This document shows, piece after piece, positions 22,524-34,249 of a stretch of DNA of 64,000 nt; the stretch's first letter is position 1; each line of letters starts with the position of its first letter. The stretch spans positions 15,091,471 through 15,155,470 of the forward strand of contig CM055113.1 in the NCBI GenBank assembly GCA_029204225.1, read 5' to 3'. A program made the translations under genes and the position numbers. Below the pieces are notes generated by a model, which saw only the letters and a list, made by a program, of their open reading frames with translations, was not told where the DNA came from and ran no database searches. Origin of the DNA: Diphasiastrum complanatum. Its lineage: Eukaryota; Streptophyta; Lycopodiopsida; Lycopodiales; Lycopodiaceae.

Positions 22524-25340
22524 AATCACCAAATGAAACAAAATTTAATAAATCATCGATTTAAACATACCTTATGGCAGCTAAATTATCTTTTGAATGC
22601 CAATATGATACATTAACCCAAAAATCAAATGCCGTCACTGCTAAACCTATCTCAAACCTCAACAATTAATTGCACTCATGTCAATCAACCCAGAAGCTAA
22701 CTAAAGGCGCACTCATGCTACCAAAAACTCAAGATTTTGTGTAAACCACATCATAATCCCTAGCAATACAAAAATGTATCAAATTCTCTTGTGGCCATGA
22801 CTGCCACATAGCAAGAGCAACAAATGAAATGCCTCTTGAACTCTCTTGCTTCCTATAGATTGTGATAGCAATCCACCAATCAGCTAAATGTAACATGCTC
22901 ACCCCTCCTCAAACACCATGTGCTGTTGCCCTCCTTCTATTGTCACAGTAACTGTGAGAGGAAATCGTATTTCTCGGCAGCCTCAGCCTCCCGCATTCAT
23001 TGGTGAAAAAAGTCAATGGCCATTGCGTGCTAAAAATGTTGACATTTTGTAGCTAAACCCCCTAAGGCGTCAAAGCGTGTGCCCCAATAGTCAAGCAAAT
23101 CTTGAACTTGAAATTGCTATCCTAGGCACCTTAGACCGTCCTTGCCACACGTCGTGCTCCCATTGATATGAGCATTAATCCTCACCCTCTATGTCGACAT
23201 GGCACTTATAATCGCTAACAAATAACTACCTTGTCATCCTTTTTTTTATGTGCAAGGTCAACAAGTAAAAAAATGGAGCTTGGAAGTCAACCAAAAATGA
23301 AAATGCACTCGCAAGGAAACAATGACATTAGTTACTTGGAATGGACACGATGCCTCTGAGAGCATAAATGATATATGAAGTTCATTGTTTCTCCCATAAG
23401 CAAAGTTTCGGGTAGTCGCGCGAGTAGGGATTCTTAAGCTTGTGATGTGCGAGAGGGGAAGCATGGAGCCGTGTGGTCAGCGCAGAGCGAACTATTCTTT
23501 CGCCTTTTACTAAAGAATACCGTGCGCTGGCCACAAATAGCGGCATACCCCTTTTTTTGGATAGCCCTGCGACTGCGCGGGGTACCCCCAAATCAACCCA
23601 CTTCAACAAAATCCAACAAGCAATCAATCCATTCTCCTATTCTCTCGGCTCTAATTCTACTCCAAAAGAGAGTGATGGTTGAATTGGATCCGAATTCGAG
23701 AAGTTACTCTCAATTTGCCTCCAACGAAGGAGCAGCTTGGGAACGGAGAGCAGGATTTTAGCTCCGTTCTTGTAGCTAGTACCTGCTTTTCATTTGCACA
23801 ACAATTTAATGGGTCTACTTTTTTAAACTAGCTACTTACTATTGTGCTTCATCATCATCAGGGTCTAATAGCTTCCAGGCTCTGCTGCTGCTGTTGAGGC
23901 AGATCTGTTTTAACAAATATAAATGGGTATCTGTTTTCTCCAGCCACTTGAGCTTGTAGCCTACTAATTGCTATCCTTAGAACTAGCTATTACCTACCTA
24001 AGGCATGTGCACGCTCGTGTTTGGGGCATTTCTATCCCAATGGAGCAATTGGCTAAGTGCTAGTCTAGTAACAAGCTACCAATGCTACTGACTATTAGTA
24101 TCAAACCACAAATGGTTTATAAGAGTAATGTATGGCTTATTGGGATAGTCCAAGATTTCGCTCTAGTTGGGCTTGCTAAAATCGGCAACTTCAAATATGC
24201 CAATCACTAAGTACCTTAATTCACTCTTGTGATGACAAACGCTCTCTTAGCACTCTCAATTTTTCAATAGTATTAATAAATAACATGACATGGGTGACTA
24301 ATATAACATGACATGACATGGGTTAGTGATATGCCACCTTTACATCCAATGAAAAGTTATGAAATTATCACAGTGGTATCTTGTCATGTGCTGCATGTAA
24401 TTATTAGTCCACGAGCTTACGAAATGCTATGCTAAATATAGCCATGAGCTAAATTAGACTAGATGCAGTCAATAGGATAGTCAAGAAAGTGGCTCTGATA
24501 TTGTCATGTGCCAATCTCAGCATTTACAATGTAAATGCAAGAAACCATGAAAGCAAGGCAAAAATCAAGAAAGTAGATGGAAGTAGCAAAATGTCATCAA
24601 ATTAGAGAAAGTAAACATTCATTGTTCATGAATGGAGATCATTCAAAATATAGGGTCTGTTTCTAGAGCATGATGTAAGCTTTCATGTGATTGTAGGCAC
24701 ACATTAGAGAAACTTAGAGCCCGACGAGGGCCTTTGAAAAAGATGTCTTTTTTTTTTTTTTTCTCATTTTTGTAGCCATGTGGACCAATAGAAACTTGAT
24801 ATCAAGCTTCTATGTAAAGTAGCTTCTCTCAAATATAAATAAAAATATAAACGTTTTAAATATATAAATGTTTCATCAGACAACATGTGGAAATGCTATT
24901 GGATGTTGAGGCCTACCCTTCCAGCTCATCACTGCCCGGAGACCCAAAAATATTGAAAATGAATATGACATATGGTTGAAATGAGAAAATCAATGTAGCT
25001 TTAATGTAAATGCGTTGTCAAATCATCATCATTTACAGGGTTAACTAGAGTTCACTCATAGCGCCAAATAGTTCAGTGTTTCAAATGTTGCCTACACATA
25101 TTTTCAGATTCATGGCTTTTTGCCTACACATATTTTCAAATTCATAGTACAATGTTTCAAATTTTTGCCAACACATAACGAATGGCGCCATCAAGAAAGC
25201 CGCGCTCCTGAATCGACTCTGTGCTTCTCTTCAATGAGAAAGATGACAATGAATTATGGGTGCCAATAAAATATTCAAAAAACTCTTGGATTTTGATGCA
25301 TCCATCATCAAAAGGAACATTTCGAAAAAGCAAAAAGACG
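22519..25340 (+). repeat. R1 repeat family, copy d (left member of an inverted pair)
   Basis: From 23113 to 25337 this matches, inverted, 34250-37072. Matched landmarks are 'gctatcctaggcac' (23116), the conserved hairpin (23473), 'gggtctaatagcttccaggctctgctgctg' (23863), 'aacatgacatgggt' (24285) and 'gcatccatcatcaaaaggaacat' (25298). Relative to the right member it lacks about 620 bp near 23935. The part 22519-23113 is shared with copies c and f. No coding domain was recognised. Confidence 0.8.
23473..23534. repeat. Conserved 62-nt hairpin in R1, copy d
   Basis: Arms GTGGTCAGCGCA and TGCGCTGGCCAC enclose ATTCTTT and AAAGAAT. The companion GC hairpin is at 23564-23583. Confidence 0.75.
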
Positions 25341-25719
25341 AAACTATCATTTCGATCTTATTGGAAGGCCAAAATTTTGGATTTTAGAACATCATCAGGA
25401 GGAAAATCTATTTTCAAAATCTTAGATAAAGATTTATATATGCATTCAGAGATAAATGTGCAAGGATTCAACCGTCATGATCACACAAAAAGACAAATGT
25501 GAGTATTGATATATTACCATAAGTCTTTGATTTTTGTCATTCATAATCACCTATTCTGAGCTTATCCTTCCATTATCAAAGATGTCAAAATATCAAAAGT
25601 CAATGGGTGCTACTCTATCAAGACTTGGAACCTAGTGGACATTCTGAATGAAAAAATATAGAAATAATATACAATAATGCACTTTTGACTTATATTGAGG
25701 TGGAAGAAGATTGGAGCCT
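25341..25719. other. No gene recognised
   Basis: AT-rich sequence at the R1 edge with no recognised domain. Confidence 0.4.
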
Positions 25720-26400
25720 AAATTACATCAGGCAGGAACTGTTGCTCCTACAATATGATATACTATCACAAGTTTTTATGATAGCATGCATATCTTTAAA
25801 CAGTGAGGGCCACCACAACCCTGCGCGAAGTATGATTTTGGCACTTGCTTCAACAGAGAAGTGACCTCCATCAATACCTTCATGCGCCTGAGATATAATA
25901 GGTCTAATCTCATACTCATAAGCGCATCGGCGAATGATCCCGTTAGCACCCCTTTTGTGCAATTGTCCTGCAATGAGTTCTATTTTTATTAAAAAGCTTT
26001 TCTGGGCTACTACATCCAGCCCATCTTCATTCTCCCAGTAGTAAGAAACTGAGTTATTTCCTCAACCCAAGACAAGCATTAGACAAATCATCATTCACCG
26101 ATGCAACAACTTTTTCAGTGAAAGGTGATTAGCCATGAAATGTTGCGTTCCTTTCCTTACAATGATGCAGAATGTAAACTCTTGGAGAATCAGCAGCCAT
26201 CGAGCAATTCTACCAGTCTTACAAGATTTATTTACTATGTACGTTAGAGCTTGATGGTCTGTATAGAATGCAAAGGTTCGGCCTAGCATGTAATGTTGTA
26301 ATTGCTGCACAACATAGACCATAGCCAATGCTTCTCGTTTCGTAGTGGTATAGTTTACTTTAGCAGGCACAAGTTGTCTGCTCAAGAAACGTATAGGAAA
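25720..26400 (-). pseudogene. Ty3/gypsy RNase H and integrase zinc-finger relic
   Basis: On the minus strand, 26385-26095 reads as gypsy RNase H: LVPAKVNYTTTKREALAMVY, then FYTDHQALTYIVNK (acidic residue in TDH) and GRIARWLLILQEF. 25962-25723 reads as the integrase HHCC domain: LHKRGANGIIRRC-like start, AHEGIDGGHFS, LWWPSLFKDM and a CD..SYC end. The order RNase H then integrase is diagnostic of Ty3/gypsy. Frames are broken between the parts, the rest of integrase is missing, and the preceding polymerase is interrupted by 26430-28430. Confidence 0.85.
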
Positions 26401-26969
26401 GTCCTTACCATCATTGGAGAAAATATGGTCCCAAAGAGGGCCCTATAAGAAATGCCATGTAGGATAGAGAAAAATAACTATCAAGTAGTTATAATATCAT
26501 TTTCTAACTTCTTTACGCATCTGCCTGCACTACTTTCCATGTAAATGAATGCACCTTAGTTTAGTCACATCAAACTTCATTGTGCTTAACCATAGTTAAA
26601 ATATAATTTTCAAAATGATGAAATAGTCCCTCCCAAAAGTTGGGAATACTAAAGAATTTGAATTAGGAGTGACATCTCTGAAACAAAGTCTACGCCATCT
26701 CTATCTCCAAGGTCAAGCGCCATCTCTATCTCCAGCAGGGTTAGCGCCATCTCCAGCTTTGTTATTGTCATTGTGTTGTTTGTTACTATACTACTGTACT
26801 GATGACAAAGCTTTATCATCTTCATGTGGATCTGTCACCTGAATATGCTCCGCTTAGGACAAGAAATTCAAAGCAACCCAAATTGACAACTTCTGATATG
26901 GTCCGATATAGAGAGGAAAACTAAAGCATGTAGATTTAGGTCATTAGGAACATTGTATCATGTTGATCC

Positions 26970-28268
26970 ATGTTCATTGCAACATCCAAATTTTCATTTG
27001 GTGAGTCAGTTAATATCTATATGTGTCATGGCAAAAATGGCCTTTTGGATTATTGTGAGAATTTGATGCTCTATGGGAATGCACATTCAATGCAAAGAAT
27101 ACATTATTTGGAAGAGAAATCAAGGAAAATATCAAAGGAGTGCGAAGAAAAATCTACAAAGTTGAAAACTTGTTTGGATGAAAATGAGATGCTCAAGAAA
27201 GAGATCGCAAGGTTGAAATCTTCTTTGCATCATTATGCAACTAGTAATGATGAGATAAAAACTACATTTCAATCCATGCATATCTCATATTTGTCTCTTG
27301 TTAAAGATATGGATGTGCTCAACAGAAAGGTCCAAAGCAACAAGAGGAAAAGACTGGTAACCAAGGATATATGTGATCTATTATCCAGAGGATGTCATAG
27401 AAAAAGATGAATCCGTGCATTCAAGTAAGTTATAGCTTATTTGGTATTAAATATTGCTTGAACTTTCTGATTCATCCATAATCACTAGTTTTATTATTTA
27501 TTCACTTCAATTTTCTATTGATTTGCTTATTATACTGCTATGAATACTATGAGTGTCAAAATTTCTACTGACATTTTCATGAACATTATGTTTGCAATGC
27601 AGATCAGCATTGGTTGTTGAAGACCATTTGGCCGATGAGATTTCGATTGGAAACTCACTAGGCTCTATCTTGACTTCTAAATCCATGAAATCAATGTTAA
27701 ACAATAACAAAATGAAAAAGATTAAGGCTTCAGTTACTGATAGCATTATGAATGAAGTTCGAAAAATATTAGACACTACATTGCTTCAGGGGGCATGTGA
27801 CTTTTCTAGCATTAGTAGATAAGCATATGCAACAATGTTTAAGATGAAAGGAGGCATTTGCACAGGTAAGTATTAAAAAGTTTCCAATTCCACAACCATT
27901 TCATCAAAAAAAAAAAAGGACATGTTAAACTAAGGTATGCAGACAATAGTTGGTAATCCATCTCATATCAATGAAGTGTATTGCTCAAAAGGAGAAAGTC
28001 TAGCATATAACAAATCCAACAGTTTATTTATTGACATTAATCAGTTACTAACATTCATCATAAATTTTTATGGTATTACAAATGAAAATGTCAATAACAA
28101 GTTGATAGTTGTTCTCAAGTTAGATAAGTCTGAAATTATAAAAGGACAAAAATGGAAAGAGTCAGTCTCACGATCATGAATGGAGCACTTTTAAATTCAG
28201 AAGACTCAGAAGGCCTCAATTTCAGTGTTCAATCAGAAAATGATATCTGGTGGTTGGCAGCATTTCGG
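26970..28268 (+). pseudogene. Unknown host-like gene fragment with possible introns
   Basis: Three coding-looking stretches in one orientation. 26970-27424 has a Lys/Glu-rich coiled-coil segment (residues about 48-80) and after a frameshift ends YYPEDVIEKDESVHS. 27603-27865 contains VVEDHLADEISIGNSLGSIL. 27943-28268 contains VVLKLDKSEIIKGQKW and, after a frameshift, SVQSENDIWWLAAF. Between them are plausible donor and acceptor sites, notably CACAG|GTAAGT at 27866 and TATGCAG at 27942. No family is recognised. It lies antisense inside the polymerase region of a gypsy relic. Frameshifts and a stop (after DFSSISR) argue for a pseudogene or captured fragment. Confidence 0.5.
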
Positions 28269-28429
28269 GTATAGCAGTTCCTTCACATAATCAATAGAGA
28301 TAATCATTTTAATATGGATTTCATTTGGGAAATCTTCTGTGTTAATATAATGATGCTAGTCACATTTTTGTATTCTCTTGTGAGTGGTGAAAGAAGACCA
28401 TGACATTCTCTCATGGATATTTATAGAAC

Positions 28430-28760
28430 GTCATATCCTGCCACCATAAAAAATCACATGGAGGGAGGATATTTTTAAATCGACACAAATGCGAAGTTTG
28501 CCATTATTCTTGAGCACGACAACTATGGGCGATACTTAATCCGTATGTTGAACTTTGTAAATGAAGCCAACATCAAGCAATTTCTTTATATCTTCATCAA
28601 TTCATTCTCTATATACAGGGTTACACCTATACGACTTAGCCCTAACAGACTTAGCGTTTTCTTCCAAGGGAATTGTATGGACCACAATTTTTGAGCGTAC
28701 CCCCTTCATTTCTGTGTGGTTCCAAGCAAATACATATCTGTATTTTCTTAGTACTTTTTC
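28430..28760 (-). pseudogene. Ty3/gypsy reverse transcriptase N-terminal relic
   Basis: The minus-strand translation reads LRKYRYVFAWNHTEMKGV, then a Pro-poor spacer, IDEDIKKLLDVGFIYKVQ, and VSPIVVVLKNNGKLRICVDL, the start of gypsy reverse transcriptase. It ends at about 28440, where the unrelated gene fragment begins. The fingers-palm remainder, with the catalytic FxDD box, is missing. It has several stops. Confidence 0.85.
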
Positions 28761-29130
28761 CAAATCAAATAATTAATTTGGCGTCAGGTGGGCTCCCACG
28801 TGAACAAAATCGATGCATCTCCTCAGGATTCTTAAGATTTAACTGGATTGTCTTCGCATGTCCTTCAAAGGACGAGAAAGCTTAAGTAGGTTCCCTCTTT
28901 GGTTGGGGTAACTGTATGATTACATTACCAAGCATAAAATCTTTAAAATTTTGTGGAATATCAAAAGGCGGTTCCACAAAGTTCTCGGAAACTTTGAAAA
29001 TTATCATGGGTGACTTGCTACCAGAGCTTGAAGCTCTTTCATTTTGAGGAGCCTTTTGATTTTCTGACAACGGTTGGATAGGCTGTTTAAGTTTATCACA
29101 CATATGTTTATGTCTCTTAGTTAATTATAT

Positions 29131-29248
<118 letters not shown>

Positions 29249-30866
29249 AGCCGAGGTTTGGTTGGATTTTGTGTAGGCAATGTGGTTACCTCTCTAATTA
29301 GTTCTTCATCAACGGCATCACAAACTTCATCTGGGAGTACTTCCCACTAGTAGACTTTTGATTTTGGCCTATAGGCCATCGTGGGGACTACCTTGGATGA
29401 AAGTTGCACTTGAGCCATGGGGCCTGGCGACTTTATCTCCTTAGGGATCGATTTAAGTGCAAAACGTCGATTAGCGAGATAATTGAGAATTTGGTCATCT
29501 CTAATTTCCTCACCATTCTCCAAAAGAGTCCCATCTTCTGATACTTGGGCTATCAAAACAAAGGTTTTCTTTGGTCACCAGGCTATGGGAATATGGCCAA
29601 TAATCATCAAGGAAATGATAGAGGTCTCGATGTCAGTAGAAGGTGGTATGATGCAGGCTTCTTCTTCGACAGTGGTTTCTATGATGCATTTGTTAGAATC
29701 AGCACAATCCACTATGGCTAATGCTTGATTCCAATCAATTATATCTGTTCAGCACATATAGTGTCCTTTCATCATGATAGGAACACCATTTGAAGCATCA
29801 TACATGGTCGATGACTAATCATTAACAACTTTGGTTTTCTTTACTTGGTTTGTTTAGTCAACAGTGAGTCTCTTATCATTATTGCCAAAGGTAATCTTGC
29901 TTCGTTTCCAATCTTGAACCACCTCTGACATTTGTAGCTAGGGCGTACCAAGAAGGACCTTTTAAGTGTGTACATCATCGGGTTAATCTAATATAACAAA
30001 TTCAATAATGAATTTTACTCCTGCAATCCGAACGGATAATTCGATAGGTGTCCTGCAGGGTCAGTGATTCTTTGATCTGCCATCCGCAACTTATAGCATG
30101 GTAGATCTAGTTGGGTAAAACCCTTTGTCTTTGCTAATGACAAAGCCATAATATTTTTTGGAAAGAAATGATAATGCAATAACGACAAGTCGAAGCTTGT
30201 GAATGACTTATAGAGCGCAGCAGAATGAGCCTGCTTTCCTAATGCCTGACTATTCCTGTCAATATTGAACAAAACATAATGACAAAAGTCACGTTCAATC
30301 TTATAGTAACTAATTTTGAAATCATCAGTACTATAGTGATCATGTAGCCAAACAATGAATTATCAGACAGAAGCAATATGAGATTTATCAGCTACAAAAC
30401 TATCACAAAGATGCATACATTCTGATATAATATTGAATGCAATAAAGGATAGATTGATTCAGCATGAAACAGATGATGATGAGCACAAGACAATTGTGGA
30501 TAAGAACCGTGTACTCTAACGCTAATAGCAAAACTCTAAAAGAACTCTAAAGAACTGAGCTAGAATGCTCAAGAGTGTTCAAGCTTGAAAGCTTGAGAGA
30601 GCAACTAAATTCTACTTCAATGCATTGCATGAGTGAATTGCTTGAATTGAAATGTAGAAGTATGATCAGCTATTTATAATAAGCAAATAACAGGCATCCA
30701 ATAGGACAACTGATTAGGTCGTAGATCATAATGGCTAGTTGGCCATAGTGAGATGGAATCCGTCCAGTTAGTACTTCCTGGAAATTTACTTGTGAAATCC
30801 ACCTATGAGCGACTTCTGTGTACTTCTGTAGATTGTGTGGAAACATGCATAAAATTGCAGAGGTGG

Positions 30867-30921
30867 GTAATGTAGTGGATGAAGATTAAAAGCGATTAGT
30901 CGATCATCAAGAGAATAATCC
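30867..30921 (+). repeat. 55-bp inverted repeat, left arm
   Basis: 'gtaatgtagtggatgaagat' through 'agaataatcc' matches the reverse complement of 31567-31624 with about five differences. Confidence 0.75.
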
Positions 30922-31566
30922 AAAAATATTAAAGCTTCATCCACTATCTAAGATAACAGATACTACGAGATAATCTTTATAGACCATGGGTAGGGTGATG
31001 CTATTTTCCTTAGCAACACCTATGTTCATCAAATTTATGAGAATTTGAGAAATTTTTTTGACATCCTCAGGTTTTCGCTATTCATCTTTTATATTCGATA
31101 GCTGAAAACTTCTATGAATGTAACATTTAAGACCTATGATGGATTTTATCGCACTATGGAAAGGCATTGTGATCTGAACAGAGTTACGAGAAAACTTCAA
31201 GTCCCTGTAGTGGTTGCTCATGAGAGGGATTTGGAGTAGATAATAGACTTTCTATTTTCTCTTCTTCTTGCAATAACTCTTTTCTTATCTCATCATAGCG
31301 TCTTTGTTCTATTACTGGATCCGGATAGTCTCTAGGTAGTGTGGAAGTTGTCAAAGAACTTCTCATGTTCGCAACATGTTTATCAACTTAGGTTTGTTGT
31401 TGTTGGGCTTTGTGTTGTGCTCGAGTTATGACCCTAACCGGTTCGTGATATACATGGTGAGTAGGTAGAATCTTATGTTGTTGTTTCAGATAGTCTTTAA
31501 AGCTATGTTTTCTAACACAATCAGTGCATTCTGCATGGTAGTTTGTTTTCACTTGACAATTGTGTT

Positions 31567-31624
31567 GGATTATTCTCCTGATGATTGACTAATCATTTTT
31601 AATCTTCATCCACTACATTATTCC
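31567..31624 (-). repeat. 55-bp inverted repeat, right arm
   Basis: Partner of 30867-30921, about 650 bp away. It lies at the junction between the gypsy relic (minus) and the copia relic (plus). Confidence 0.75.
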
Positions 31625-33840
31625 ACGCTTATTATTCTCAATATATCAGACACTCAGATTGGCCACATGGTTGAAACTCAAAGTTCGAAAGAAGTATGGG
31701 ACATCCTGAGCTCACTATATATCATGTGAGAGACGTAACTTCTAAGTTACATCTACGAAGAAAATTCTTCACTCCCAAGATGTCGAATGGTGATTCACTT
31801 TAGAATTGCATTAACCAGTTTAAGATTCTCTTGAATAGATGGCCACTGTCGGATCAGTCATAGATGATCAAGATGAAATCATAACATTGCTTTCAAGCTT
31901 GCCCTCTACATATGAAAATTGGGTGATGATCATATCGACACACTCAGATTTGACTCTTACTAGAGTTATCACTATGTTGATGCAAGAAGATAATCGAAGA
32001 AGTCAAGACGCTTCACCGACTTCATCATCTCAAGCTCTATATGTCAACGAAGTCTCAAAACGATAGAAGTAGTAAAGCTTTAAGCAATCCGCAGCAAATA
32101 AAAAATCGACGCAAAATCAAGAACAATTATCAAATCCATAGTCGAAGAAGAAGATGTTTTATAAGTATTGCAAACGCACTAATCATGAGATCCAGGATTG
32201 CAAGGTATTAAAAGCAAAGAATGACAACAAGCAAGCAGATCAACAGGCACAAACAATCACAACATCTCCCAATCTCGACATGGACGAAGGAGCATTTATG
32301 GTTAAAGACCAAAAGGCACTATTGGATAATTCTTGGTTCTTGGATTCTGGAGCTACTCAACATATGACTAATCATTGTAAACATTTTCACTCCTATATGC
32401 CTTATAGTACAAAGAAGTATGTTCATCTTGGCAATGATAGCACTCACACTATCAAAGGTGAAGGCACTATAAGATTGAAATTCCAGCATGATCAATTCAA
32501 ACTACTATGAAATGCTTTGTATGTTCCTAAACTTTCTACAAATTTGTTATTAGTAAGTAGAATAACTGATTTAGGTCATAAGGCAGAGTTTGACAAGTCT
32601 AATAATGCCAAATTATTGATAGGACACATAAGATCCTTGCACTTGGGAACATGCATGGAAACCTCTATAGATTGGTACATTGTTAATTTGATACTAGTCA
32701 AGCCTTGAAACCTCTGTTCTTCTCAATAAAGCATTACTATGACATCATCGATTAAGACACTTGAATCATACATCTGTTTCATACATGTCTAAACGATCCC
32801 TAGAACTTGATCTCGGCTATCCATCTGACAAAGTCGACCTCCTTGTCTATCACAGCTGCATCCTTAGAAAGCAGACTAGGATTTTCTTTCGATCAAGTCA
32901 TAGGCATGCATCAAAAAATTTGCTACGTTGTTAATTCAAATATATGTGGTCCAATGCAAACTTCGTCATTGCTTGATGCAAAGTATTTAATTGCCTTTAT
33001 TGACAAATATTCGAGAAGAACAGTTGTTTATTTCATGAAGTAGAAATCAGAGGCTTTTAACAAGTTTTATATTCAAAGAGCATGCAGAAAATCAAACTGG
33101 TAAAAGAATTAAAGCACTGAGATCTGACAATGGGGGAGAATATATCTCTACCGAATTCAAGGAGTATTGCCTTAGCAATGGCATCGAGCAACAATACATT
33201 ACCTCCTATTCGCCTCAATCGAATGGCCTTGTTGAGAGAAAGAACAGAACCTTAGTTGAATCGACAAAGTGCATGTTATCACATGCGACATTTCTGAAGT
33301 CCTTCTGGGCTGAAGCTGTTTCAACTGTAGCTTATATTCAGAATAGATGTCCTACTAAAGATCTCTCAAACAAAACACTATACAAAGTTTGGACAAGCTC
33401 CAAACCTTCTCTATCGAACTTACGAGTTTCTGGATGTATCGCTTATGTACAAATTCCGCATGATCTCATGAAGAAGCTCAACTTCCAGAGTATCAAGTGT
33501 ATTTTCATCAGCTACACTACTCAGATAAAGCTTATAAGTTGTATGATCTTGTCGAGTCAAAGATATTCACTAGCCAGGATGTCATCTTCATCAAAGATCA
33601 GTTTATTGACCTCAAAGGAAAAGGCAAAGCTCATATAGTTGAACTATTGGACTCTTCCGAAACATCAAACTTTCAAGTTCCAAATTTGACAATTCCTATT
33701 GAAGATCCAAGCCCATCTACTCTTGATCAACGACGAAGTTGAAGATGATGATGTTACAGTTCAGCAACTACAACATGATGAAGATCAACTTCGATCATCA
33801 CCCAAAAGAAAAAACAAGAGTTAGCAGACCAACCAAAGTA
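31625..33840 (+). pseudogene. Decayed Ty1/copia: gag, knuckle, protease, integrase
   Basis: Consecutive broken frames follow copia order. Gag has SKEVWDILSSLY-like sequence and IITLLSSLPSTYENWVMII (31839-32066). A knuckle with CKRTNHEIQDC lacks its first Cys (32160). Protease has WFLDSGATQHMT (32335). Integrase has ICGPMQTSS, FIDKYSRRTVVYF (32940-33040), RSDNGGEYIS (33122) and NGLVERKNRTLVE (33220), so the catalytic Asp and Glu of the last two motifs survive. 33273-33740 is the integrase C-terminal part. Frameshifts occur at about 32510, 32710, 33050 and 33520. Reverse transcriptase and RNase H are missing, and no LTR was identified. Confidence 0.85.
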
Positions 33841-34249
33841 AACCATAGAGTCTTGCCTAAGGCTACATACAAAATGAATGAATCGCAAGACACCGCAAAG
33901 CCTTGCTTACGGTCAACGAAGCAAAGACTACAGCTCACCACCAAAGGCATTGCAAGACACCGTAAGTTATCCCTTATGGTCACCTGCAAAGTGAATGAAC
34001 AACAGCTGACCGAAGGAAACTGCCAAGTCAACGATTGCGGTTGACATACAGTTTTATCTTCACACTCCTGCAGTCAGCAGGCTGCAGTTGCAACGGTGCC
34101 ACATTCTCATGCTCTTGATGCATACGAATGAGATCCTTTTACTATACTTCTTCACATCTTCATGATGCAGCAATAACCGATCTACGGATCAAGCACAAGG
34201 GCTATTAATGATCTTTTAAACTATAATTAGAATAACTAAAGATTTTTTG
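33841..34249. other. No gene recognised
   Basis: Sequence between the copia relic and R1 copy e. It has open but unrecognised frames on both strands. Confidence 0.4.

Noticed and set aside
23395-23600. Conserved R1 block as transferred organellar DNA
   Set aside because: I could not match it to any plastid or mitochondrial gene from memory; left open for a database search.
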